NCBI GenBank assembly: GCA_963575745.1
Contig: CAUYUJ010014266.1
Location: forward strand, 178,424-242,423
Length of the DNA: 64,000 nucleotides
Source of the DNA: Prorocentrum cordatum
Taxonomy: Eukaryota > Sar > Dinophyceae > Prorocentrales > Prorocentraceae
Direction of reading: 5' to 3'
Positions within the stretch are counted from its first letter, which is position 1. The number at the start of each line of letters is the position of its first letter. The translations under genes and the position numbers were made by a program. This document shows, piece after piece, positions 9,978-20,127 of the stretch. Under the pieces are notes generated by a model. The model worked only from the letters and a program-made list of their open reading frames with translations, did no database searches and had not been told where the DNA came from.

Positions 9978-12508
9978 GAAAGCACCATGGGCAGTGTTTA
10001 CAGACTCATGTATTAACCGCAGCATGCAGAAACGCTTGGCTTTCGGACCTCAGCGTCAGACGAGCGATCCTTCGACAATCACTGTTGCCACAGCTGAAGT
10101 ACCAGAGGAACTGCCGCGTGGTCCACATGGTGAGCCACTTCCCAAGGCAGATGTAGATATCGAGCAAACGGGGGAGCAGCACGTAGAGGAGGTTGCGACT
10201 GATCCGGTGGAGGGAACTGGTGATGTTGAGATGCAGTCGCAGGAGCAAGCCGCTGAGGTCTCTAACGTTGCTGCGCTATCCTCTGCGTCTGCACATGCTC
10301 CAGATACCGAGGGCTTGGAGATGCAACCGCAGGAGCAGGGCGCTGATACCTTGGAGGCTGAGGGGTTAGCCGCTGCCCCGAACGACGAGGACGTGGTGAG
10401 GCCGCAGACCGCGGTTGTTGATGTAGCTACCACTCCAGCTCCAACTACTCCAGGGATTCCGCAGGAGCACGCAGAGGACTTTGCCTCTGCTGCAGCCACT
10501 GAGGAAGTTGCAGAGCCGCAGGAGGCCGAACAACCAGGTCCAGATGGCACTGCCACTCCTCTTTTTGACGAGATATTCGCCATGATCGAAAATAATTCAG
10601 ATTCGCACGTTGAAGATCCACCGTTGGTTTCAGAGACGATGCTGGCACAAACTTGCAACAGCGACAGTCGATACTGCAGCCTTCGTGTTCCAATGGCACC
10701 AGATGGTGTTGCGGGTGCTGGTATACTGGCAAGCAGCAGTCAATCGTCTGCTGCAGCGCCACAATCACCACCAGTGAAGCTGGTTGGTCAAGCCCGTGAG
10801 CTTCCAAGGTGCGTTTGTTTTGAACATGACGGGCAAGACAATTCTGATGTTGGGCAACCTCATCCTGTTCTTCAGCAGCCTGGTCTAGATTCTTCTGCCG
10901 CAGCCTCACATGACGTGCTGAAGCAGTTGATGAATTGGCCGAACTTTCTGATTACAGCAATTGCCGAACATTTCAAGTCTGTGCCGAAACCGACGAGGAT
11001 GAATAAGCGTCCTCATCGACGGGGTCCCCGGGCGGGTCGCGAAGAGGAAGATCATCTGAGGCAGATGCAGGCGAAGCTGAGGAATCTGACATACAGTACT
11101 GCGTTTTCGGGTATAGACGCTCCTGGCACGGCTATCAGTCTTATTTCGTCGGCCTTAGCATCATTGACTAACTGTGCTGATGTCAGGCACCCGCAGCATG
11201 TTTCTGCCATTGAATGTGACAATGCTTGCCAAGAAGAATTACTAGCACATCCCAGTCCACCATCGTGTCTTTTCTCCGACATCACATCGTTTCTGACACC
11301 GTTGGCTCTTGGGGCGGTCAGTGCTGGGCGAGCTTCGGGCGATTTGACGCTCACCTCGAGTAGCTTCTGGTCACGGAGCTCCAGCAACACAGATGGCTAC
11401 AGCTACTGCCGCGTTCACAAGAAGCGTTGCAAGTTTTCCCCTGGGAGGTTGCACGCATGCGGCTCGCCATGCATTGACTTCTCGCCTCTTGGACTTCGTA
11501 GGCGAGCCGATGGGAAATCGGCAGAATCATTTGTGTCTTGGGCAACTCTGATGCGGCGCACCAAGCCAACGATCATGGTGCACGAGAACAGCGACCATTT
11601 CAACATCGAGATCCTAGAGTCCGCTTTCTCGGACATGTACGTGATCAGCTCAACCATCATATGCCCATCACAATTTGGTTGGCCTATCCGCAGGAAGCGT
11701 CGCTGGACGCTGCTACTGCACAAGCGCAGTGTGGCTCTCACCCACTGCACGCTGGATAATGTGATTGCTTTGGTGGTGAAGCCACGGGTATGCACGTGGC
11801 ACGTGTTCATGGTGGCAACGGACGAGGACGTGGAATCCGAGTTGAGGTGGTCAGCGAGTCGCCCTGCCTCGCAGTGGAGCACGCTCAGAGAGCCGATGGG
11901 ACCTGACTATGCAGTTCAGCTGGGGGACCACAGGGCCGCCCTGACCAGTGAGGAGGAGTCTTTCCTTTCACAGTACGAGGCCTCCAACTTGCCAGACGAT
12001 TGCGTTGTCAACGTCACGCAGGACACACTGGGCCTGGGGATGCATGTTGATTGTCCTCTCAGCATTTGTCGTCGTCCCATCGTCCTCTAGCTTCTCCCAT
12101 TCTCCCCTTCTCTCCATGCATCCTCAATTGCTGTTATATCATAATTTCCGCCAGAACCCCGTGGAGCGCTTCCGTGGCTCGGACTCCGAGGTGATGTATT
12201 GCATCTCGTGCAAGTCCATGGAGTGGATCCGGAAGGCTGAGCGTTGGTTCACTCCGACCGAGCTGTTGCTGCTGCAGGGGTTCCCCGTCCTTGATGCTAC
12301 GTCAGTGCCTTTGGATCCCAATACATTTGCGAATATGTGCAGCTTCTCTCGCGCCCACCTCAGGGAATTACAGATTGCTCGTTCCCGGACAAGGGTGTGC
12401 AAGCAGGCTGGTAATACTATGCACGTGCAGGTCGCTGGCGTCGTCATAGCGTGCGCTGTGTTTTTCACGGACACGGTTGCTACCTCTTCTGTGTTTTCAT
12501 TTCGTTGA
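9978..12508 (+). CDS. C5-cytosine DNA methyltransferase
   Basis: Two exons, 9978-12021 and 12155-12508 (TGA 12506). Transfers a methyl group from S-adenosylmethionine to carbon 5 of cytosine in DNA. The first about 330 residues are low complexity and acidic (EMQPQEQG repeats). The catalytic domain follows: motif I FSGIDAPG at 11104 (AdoMet binding); motif IV GSPCIDFS with the catalytic Cys codon at 11470; motif VI HENS at 11581; motif VIII QFGWPIRRKRRW at about 11671-11706; then TPTELLLLQGFP in exon 2 and motif X QAGNTMHVQVAG at about 12406. A short Cys/His insert (YCRVHKKRCKF) precedes motif IV, as I recall from other dinoflagellate members. No chromatin reader domain is visible. The first in-frame ATG after the 5' boundary is 10024, giving about 783 residues; an upstream exon is possible. 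DNMTs are also carried by retroelements in Symbiodinium, but I see no reverse transcriptase beside this one, so host gene or former passenger stays open. Confidence 0.88.
12022..12154 (+). other. GA-AG intron inside the methyltransferase domain
   Basis: Exon 1 ends VNVTQ (CACGCAG), the intron begins GACACACTG, carries a CT-rich tract (about 12090-12115) and ends CCGCCAG before AACCCC, giving VNVTQ-NPVERF in phase. A CAG is present at both ends, so the exact cut could slide by up to three bases. The only resolved intron here not followed by G. Confidence 0.65.
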
Positions 12509-12789
12509 AGGGGCTCTCGAATGCGTGACTGTTGGGTGTCTGCTATTCGGACGCCGCGGTATAGTGCGGCACAATTCTCTCACTAGCTGTTGGTCTGCAA
12601 AAACCGTGATGTCAGACTGTGCGACGGCAGGGAGGAGCAAGGAGAGGAGGAGAGGGGATGGGAGGAGATGACGAGGAGTGGGAGGAGCGAGGAGGGGATT
12701 AGAGGAGGACGAGAGGACGAGGAGTGATGGGCGGTCGGGGCAGAGAGGAGGGTCTAGGATCGAGAAACGAGGAAGCTAGGACATAATGT
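12509..12789 (+). other. gene-free stretch with purine tract
   Basis: No exon seen. About 12630-12745 is GGA/GAG-rich on the + strand, like the intron tracts of the adjoining genes. Confidence 0.5.
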
Positions 12790-15700
12790 CAACCGCCCGC
12801 AGACACATCCCTGCTCAAGGCAGCTTCGGAGGCTGCGTTCTCAGAATCCCTCGGCTCTACTTCAAAATCGGGGCCCAGTTTTGTGCAGATGGCTTCTGGC
12901 TCTTCTCCTGGTGATGTTTCAGGGCATGGGGGGAGTGCGCTCGTCAGCAGCCCAGACTCTGTGAAGCATGCTCTAGCTCGCTTACACGACCCAGATATCG
13001 ATGACATCGAGAAGCGCTTGCCCAATATGAACGGCGCAATCAGGATGGATTTCTGCAAAGAGACTTGGGGGGTGGTCGGGAACAAAATGCCTGGCTCATC
13101 CATCAAACGAAAGCGACAAGAGGGGGAGTGGCCAACATGAGGACGAGGAGAAGGAGGGGAGGCATAAGGAGGAGTAGGACGAGTAGGAGGATGCGCAGGG
13201 CGGTGACGGTCCAGGGTCCTAGAACATACGGCGGTGAGGGTCCAGGGTCCTGGAATACCCACCTGTTGTTTCGGGGTGGTCTCGTCAGATCGCAGAGGTT
13301 GCCACAATGCTGAACGCCACGGTTCCTTGGTTCGACCCCGACACGAAAGCTCCAAACTTCGTGCGCCACGTCCTCAACGACCGGGAGTCTGCTGCTACGT
13401 TGGAGAAACAGATCCAAAGCATATTGCAATTTGGTGTGTGTCAGGAAGCTCGGGGAGTACCGATGGCGACGCTCTCAGCGAACGATCAAGCACCTTACCA
13501 GCTCTTTACATTCGGGCATCTATCCACTGCCTTTTATAAGGCGTTCGAGCGAAACCCTCGCAATAAAAATGTGCAGGCAGCCTTGCGAAAGGGCCTCCAG
13601 AGAGTGATCGTCTTTCAGTTCTCGACTCCAAAGGACGTCATTAGTTGGATGAAGTTTTTTATGAATTTCACATTCGGCCAAGTCCAAGTTATCCAATGCG
13701 TAGAAGTGATCGAGACAACTATGAAGATGCAGGCCGCATGGAATACGCATTGCTTTACTAACCACATCCAAGCAAAGAGCAATGAGGCGGATGAGGAGAG
13801 CTACCGCCAGAAAACGTGGGCATTCATGCAATCGAACTTCAAGCAGCAGATCGAGCTCGGCTTGGTAACGTCGAGCATTCAATACGAGACGAACTGCTTC
13901 GTCATCAATGCTTTCTCGAAGCAGAAGTTCGACTGCTGGATCACAATTCGCAAATGGCTGATGGACCATGCTGTGTTCGACGATGGAGATCTGAATAACA
14001 AACACATACTCGGCAGCATGAAGGTTGTTTGCAAATTTGCGTCTTCGGTCGTCGAGGCGAACGGCAAGGGTGAGTTTGCATTGAGAGCTGGCCTCGTCAC
14101 TTTGTCCAAGGACGATGGCAGGATGCTCATCGAAGAAATGATCAAATTCTTGGCGCTATGGCTTGCAAACACTAGCAATCAACCTCGATCCATCGTTACC
14201 CTGGGCGTCTGGATCTCGGCCTGGGCGTGGGGACGGGTGCTAGAGAGTCCTGGATTAGTCCGATGTCTAGTCATCTAGACGCCCAGGGTCAAACGAGGTG
14301 ATCATGGTTAGTTGCCCAGGTTCCTACAATCGCTGGCAAGAAGCGCAAGAGCACTAGTGAGGATGAGCTCATTGCAATCGAGGATTCGCCGCCGGCCGAT
14401 GCCCAACCGAAGCCCAAGCAACAGAAGAGCGGTAATGATGACTGGAAGCGTGGCCTTGACAGTCAAGCTTCAAACACTAGTTGGTTGATCCGAGATCCTA
14501 AAGAGGCTGACACTAAGTTCAAAATCCTGATGATAGACATCAAGACTGGAAAGGTATACAAAGAGGCACAAAAGAAAATAGAAAAGCTTCTGAATGTGGC
14601 ATCCTCGCTCGGCTCTTCTGACACTGCCACGGCTGCTGCTGTCGACAGTGCCGGGGCTGCTGATGCTGCCGATAAGGCGACCCCGCGCAGGCTCAGGAGG
14701 AAGACTTCCATGGATGGACTCGACTGCCTCTTCCCCACCAAGACTGATGGCGATGATAAAGGTGAGGAGACTAAGAAAAATGAGACTGAGGCCGAGGCAA
14801 AAGACGCTCCCAAGGATCTTGAGAAAGACAAAGCCACTGGAAAGAAGCCCAGAGGCGCGGGGCGCAGGAGCAGCAAGAGCACTAAAAGTAATGGCGGCGC
14901 AGTTGAGCTGAAACACATGGAGACGGTCCAGGCCATGCAATCCACCAGTGACAATCAGAGCATCAGCTGGTTTGAGGACATGTGGCTTGGTCTGATCGCG
15001 GCCATTGAAGACGCCTTGGGTTCGGCCGCCTTCACCAGTGACGAGCAGCGCCAGAGCGAAGAGACCTTGGTGGTTATTGCGACGGCCACTGGGCGAATCA
15101 ATGCATATCGATTCCTCCTTAGACACGGCTCATCGCCAATGTATTTATTTGTGTCTAGTGATCAACAGCAGCTCCATGTAAGTATGGGGTGTTGCCAGAA
15201 TGATAACATTAGATGGGGTCCAGAAACTGAAACGCGCTCGTGCTTCCCTGGTCCTGCCCCCCCCAAAGGCAAAGCGGACGTACATCCGCATCTGCTGCGA
15301 GTTCGCGTGGAGCTTCGAGGGCCACGTCCGAGCCCTAATCTCGGACCGTTGATCCAGACAGCGGCGGTGGCTGGAAGGAGGGAAGGAGGGAGAGTAGGAG
15401 CCCGAGGAGAAGGACGCAGGAAAACGAGGAGAGAAGAGGAGAAGGGAAGGGATGAGCGAGGAGGGGAGGAGGGGAGAAGGTAGAAAAGGATGAGGCAGTA
15501 AGGAGGGGGAGGAGGGGAGGAGAGGAGGAGTCAGTAGAAGCGAACAGCCGATCTCAGCAAAACAGGGCGTGCTTTGTGTGATGTTTGATGTTTGAGCACA
15601 TGTTTCCACGGGAGCTTCGGCAGATCCACTAGTATGTATGTCGTGCTCCTTTGTTGCAAGCTTGCTCGCTGCTTCCTTCGGAAGGTCATGTTCAAAGACC

Positions 15701-18337
15701 TGAAGAAGACCTTGTCCACCTGGTCGGCCGTCCGGGCGGAGGCGAAGAAGATCGCCACAGCCATTGTGATGGAGAGCCCTTCGGCAGTGCAGGTTCCCTT
15801 TCCTGTGGCAACTACAACATCGGATGTTCAGTCGGGTGAATCTTTGAACGGCGCTGAGAAATTATTGAAAGATTTCTTTTCGAACCAGGAGTACGTTGAG
15901 GTGCTGGCAGATTTTGTGAGCAACAACCCCAGCGAGGTCGAGATGTCTGTGTCCCACTTGCCATGCTTCCCTGAATTGATGAGCAGCGTTTGGTCACTCT
16001 TCGAAGCATATGCCAAGGCCAACATGCCACCAAAGAAGGACAAGACCAGGACTCACTCACTGTTGATTTCCAAGATGATGGATTGGATCGGTGAGGTCTT
16101 TAATTTCGGTGATGAGCATGGTTGCAGAGCTCTTGGAGATATGTACCTGGCGCCAGCTGGCAAGATTGCAATCGTGTGGGCGAATCCAGACTCGTACGGC
16201 GACTTCGTCATCCCAGAGGCCTCATTTCAAATAACCACTATAATAACCACAAACAAAATACAAACACATGGTAGGATGTAAGTGTTTGTGACAAACACTT
16301 ACATCCTACCATGTGTTTGTTGTTGTCGTCGTTTGTTCAGGCAGCCAGTACTGTATTTCCGACAATGGAATCCATGGAGAACTTCATGCTTTGTCGTGGC
16401 AAGTGCGTCATCGAAATCGTGTGTGCTTTACTTTCGAGGTGCCAGGGTCGTGGAGCCACGTGGGCTACTAATGGAGGTAAGACTGCTATTGCCAAGGAGA
16501 AAATCTCGCTCGCGGTGCAGGTCTTCAGGGGCGAGGGCCAGTACAAATCATCCCTGCTACAGATGGACTGTCGTTGCATAGGCGTTGGCAGGAAGTTGTG
16601 GCTTGGAACCTGGAACTCCGCTTTAGAAATGATACTCGACGCCATCATTGAAGGCAAGATCACTGGTGAGTCGGAGGAGGGTGAGTACGTCATCATAGAC
16701 GAGGCATGCAACGCAGCTCAGACTTTGTGGGGAATTCAGGATGCCTCAAAAGATGCGCAAGCAGCTTTCGATCGTCAAATCGATGCTGTACGCAGCGCAG
16801 CCGATGCCGCCAACACTTCTGCCGGGACGGAGGGGTCTGCCATTGTGCCGTCGGCTGCGTCGGGTCCTGGGTTGGGTGCCAAGCCTACTTCTGACAGGAC
16901 GGTCACATTAGGCAATCTTGGTGATGTGCTTCGCTATCAAGATGCAGCCCTGTTCGTTGACCAGCAGTCTGGCTGTGGTGCCACCGTTCGTGACCTGCTT
17001 GCTACAAAGCATTCAACTGGCATCAACGAGAATGGGCTCTTCAAAATTCCTAAAGGCGAGGTGACTTCAGCCTATGTGAAGCAGATCTGCTTGGCGATCG
17101 AAGGCCATCTGTTCAATCTCGCATTTCGGCCAAACCAAGCAGACGAAGCGAACTTGAGGATTGATGCGAACTTCATCCAGTCCAAAGGAAAAGCTGTGAA
17201 CACCATCGACGTCATCGGCAAGGAGAAGCTCTTCAAAGAAGACAGTGCTGCCTCTGGCTGGAAGCCGAAACTTTACTTCGCTGGCTGCGTCTCCACGACC
17301 CGCTCCAAGCAGTGTTTTCACATTATGACGATATGTGGAGTTTCTATTCAGCCTGGGGGTGAGGGTGATGCGGCCAGCGTCAAAGGCAAGTGTGCGGTGG
17401 GCGCCGAGACCAGCCTGCAAATTCCTGTGTATCTGGCCTACGAGGAATCACAGCACGGGGTCATGGCGGACAGCCCAGTCCCAGCATGGCTTGTGCCAGT
17501 GCGGGATGTCCCAGCTGCTCCAGTTGCCAAGGGCAAAGCGAAGCCGAAGCCCGAGGCGGCAATGCCTTTTGTGCCGCCAGCGGCGCCAATGGTAGTTGCA
17601 TTTCAGGGTCTACAGCTCAAGCTACCCAAGTGGCTCTCCATTGGTGACATTACTGACTGTCCTGTATACGTCCCGTGCTTGGTGCCGACGGACCTCGGGT
17701 GCTCCCTCAAGGCTCCGCTGAAGCTGTGGCGCTACGCGGTGCCCGACGAGAAGATGAAGAGTTCAGGCCGTGGGTCGCAGGCCCAGGTCGTCACGTCGTC
17801 GACCGATTGAAAACTACTTGGACTTCTTGATATGTTCTGGAATCGTTTCTTCCTTTGGAGATGTCTTGAGATTCTTGAACTTGGGTTTAACTTGTCTGGG
17901 CGACTAGGGGGATGAGAAGGAATAGGAGGAGAATAAGGAGCAGAAGGAAGAGGAGCAGGAGGAGAAGGAGCAGGAGGAGGAGGAGGAGGAGGAGAAGGAG
18001 GAGAAAGAGAAAGAGGAGAGGAGGAGGAGGAGAAGGAGGAGAAAGAGAAAGAGGAGAGGGAGAGGAAGAGGAAGAAGAGGAGCAGGAGGAGGAGGAGGAG
18101 GAGATGGAGGAGAAGGAGGAGGAGGAGGAAGCAGAGAGAGGATAGCAGAATGGGGGTCGCTTGCCACAGGCTGCGGAGATCACGCCGCCGCCGCCGAAAG
18201 AGTTGATCGGCAGCGGCGCGCTGATCAACAGCAAGGCCAGCGGCAACAGCCCCGAGGCTAAGGAGGTCTCAGCAGATAAGGGCATCCCTGGCACCAAGGG
18301 CCTGAAGAAATCTGATTACCTTCACCTGCTGAAGTAG
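12790..18337 (+). CDS. six-exon gene, large protein of unknown function
   Basis: Exons: about 12790-13119, 13289-14194, 14320-15177, 15685-16218, 16341-17780 (or 17786) and 18170-18337 (TAG). All joins from exon 2 on are phase 0 with AG|G acceptors; the first acceptor is less sure. Total about 1,380 residues; first Met is at 12889 if no upstream exon exists. Exon 2: SIKRKRQ, then FDPDTKAPNFVRHVLNDRES, LRKGLQRVIVFQFSTPKDV and WAFMQSNFKQQIELG. Exon 3: NLS-like GKKRKSTSEDE and KKPRGAGRRSSKSTKS with an acidic Lys/Glu stretch between. Exon 4: WSLFEAYAKANMPPKKDKTR. Exon 5 (480 codons): FMLCRGKCVIEIVCALLSRC, EKLFKEDSAASGWKPKLYF, AKGKAKPKPEAAMP. Exon 6: AAEITPPPPKELIGSG to KKSDYLHLLK. No catalytic motif is seen. 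The basic clusters hint at a nuclear protein. If exon 6 is not joined, the gene ends at 17810. Confidence 0.6.
13120..13288 (+). other. intron with purine tract and short internal duplication
   Basis: Purine-rich from the donor (CAA|GAGGGGGAG) to about 13195, then a near-duplicate of GGTGAGGGTCCAGGGTCCT around 13200 and 13232. Ends CTCGTCAG. The donor position could shift by a codon. Confidence 0.4.
14195..14319 (+). other. intron carrying inverted repeats
   Basis: GT-AG, 125 nt, phase 0, AG|G acceptor. ACCCTGGGCGTCT at 14198-14210, two bases inside the donor, is exactly repeated in inverse as AGACGCCCAGGGT at 14277-14289, and CTGGGCGT recurs at 14221. The pair would bring the donor close to the 3' part of the intron. 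Confidence 0.6.
15178..15684 (+). other. GT-AG intron with long purine tract
   Basis: Donor CAT|GTAAGTATG is the most canonical in the window. About 15375-15535 is GGA/GAG-rich. Acceptor TTCGGAAG|G. Phase 0 on both sides. Confidence 0.6.
16219..16340 (+). other. GC-AG intron built around a perfect hairpin
   Basis: Exon ends CCCAGAG, intron begins GCCTCATTTC, ends GTTTGTTCAG before G; phase 0. Half of its 122 nt is a perfect inverted repeat (16260-16320). Flanks are A-rich before and T-rich after, extending the pairing loosely. Confidence 0.6.
16260..16320. repeat. perfect 30-bp inverted repeat, 1-nt spacer
   Basis: Left arm 16260-16289 begins ACAAACACATGG and ends GTGTTTGT; right arm 16291-16320 is its exact reverse complement; a single G separates them. 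No mismatch in 30 pairs implies a recent origin or strong constraint. Confidence 0.95.
17781..18169 (+). repeat. probable intron dominated by GGA/GAG purine tract
   Basis: From about 17905 to 18141 nearly every base is a purine (GGAGGAGAAGG type). It is followed by GCCACAG|GCTGCGGAG, an AG|G acceptor opening a clean 55-codon exon. Donor is CAG|GCCCAG or CCCAG|GTCGTC; both keep phase. Confidence 0.5.
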
Positions 18338-18900
18338 GTAGGACCCCGTAGGAGCTCAAAGACCTCAGGGGGATCGATATGATGAGGATGAGAAGGAGGT
18401 AGGGGGAGAAACAGAGAAGCAGGACGGATGAACAACAACAGAGGTCGCGTAATCATGCAGCCTGGACCAGGCAGCCTGGACCGCGCAAGCGGTCGAGTAC
18501 CGTTTCGCGCACTCTCTTGCCGGCTGCACCGCGCGTGCAGAGATGCTAGGACCCCCCGACGACCGACTCCTAATTCTCTCTAGGGTCCCGTGGTGGTGTT
18601 TCCCTTTTTGGTCGTCGGTTTTTTTTTTTTTATTCTCTGCGCTGGGCGCTACCAGACAGATCGCATTCGACGCATTCGAGAGAGTTGAGTTGAAATGATC
18701 ACGTACTCATCCCCCCCCTCGGCATCCTCCGAAGCAGCGTCGAGGCGGACCGAGGCGACGCCGCCGCCGTCGTCCCTGCCCTTGCCGCCGCTTCGCCGCC
18801 GCCGTCGACGACTCGTCGACGACGTCATTTCTCTTCCTCCTCCTCCTCCTTCTCCTCTTCCTTCCTCCTCCTCCTTCTTCCTCCTCCTTCCTCCTCTTCC
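18338..18900. other. gene-free stretch before the assembly gap
   Basis: Contains a short purine tract (about 18380-18430), near-repeats of CAGCCTGGACC around 18460-18480, an A/T run at 18618, and from 18700 CCG-rich then TCC-rich DNA up to the N run. The 3' part of the - strand gene to the right may extend here. Confidence 0.4.
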
Positions 18901-19000
18901 NNNNNNNNNNNNNNNNNNNNNNNNNNNNNNNNNNNNNNNNNNNNNNNNNNNNNNNNNNNNNNNNNNNNNNNNNNNNNNNNNNNNNNNNNNNNNNNNNNNN
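18901..19000. other. assembly gap (100 N)
   Basis: Exactly 100 unknown bases, the usual placeholder for a scaffold join. TCC-rich sequence lies directly to its left. Confidence 0.99.
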
Positions 19001-19013
19001 TTCTGGCATTGAT

Positions 19014-19522
19014 TCAGCAGCGGCCTTCACTGTCTCCGACGCCGCCGCCGACGACTGCCACGAGCTGATGGGTTTCTTCACATCGCTCTCTGCCTTCATG
19101 AACTCTTTTTTTTTTTGCTGCTGCCTCTGGATCGTCTGGGGTATCCTTCTTGCGGGACGCGCGACCGCGCCCGCGACCTTTGCATCGTTTGCCGCCTCCA
19201 TTCGCCTCATCCTCTCCGTCTCCAGTCTCCTCCTCCTTGGGCGAAATCTCCTGCCTCGAGGCCTTCGCTGCATGATCATCGTCCCCCGTCGGAGCTGCCC
19301 TCTTTGCACCAGCTGTTCTCACCTCCGTCGCAGCAGCAGCAGTAGAACCATCATCATCATGATCTCCACAATCAGGATTCGATACCTCCCATCCCGATGG
19401 CAGAGTGGAGAGCGAACCACGAGATGGAGAGGGAGCGAGGGATGCAGGGGCACAAGGGCGAGAGAGAGAGAGAGAGATGGAGAGAGAGAGCGAGAGAGAG
19501 CGGGAGAGATGCGGGAGAGAAC

Positions 19523-19555
<33 letters not shown>

Positions 19556-20084
19556 AGAGCGCGCGAGAGAGAGAGAGCGATACAGAAAGAGAGGGACGGG
19601 CATGCATGCAGGATGGTGGCCCATGGGTGCATAATGAAGAAGAGCGACGGGCATCATGCAATACATTCCCTGTTCCCCGCCATCTGTGTGTATGTAGTCC
19701 ACGCGGTCTCCAGCTCCTCCCGCTTCCCGTGCTCGAAGTAGGGGAACTTGAGGCGCTTGGCCATGGCGTCCCACCACAGCCAGTCGCCCCCAAGGGCCAC
19801 GCACGCCTCCCTGACCCCCATGGCGGCGGCGACGGGAGATCACTCCCGTTACCGCCACCGCAGTCGCACATCATGGCATTCTCAGTTCTCGTGTTTTCTG
19901 TGTTTTCCCTCGTTCGCTCGCTCTCCCTCACACGCTCTCGCCTACCCCCTCTATCTCTATCGGTCTCGGTCTCTCTCTCCCTCTCTCTCTCTCTATCCAT
20001 TCCCTCTCGCCCTTGCTATTCCTATGTTACGTTGTATATTGCCCTATCGTGTTTGGTGTTATCTCGCTATCTCTATCTCTCCAT

Positions 20085-20127
<43 letters not shown>

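Noticed and set aside
17887-18297. Poly-Arg/Glu and poly-Leu/Ser frames
   Set aside because: Explained by the purine tract in an intron.
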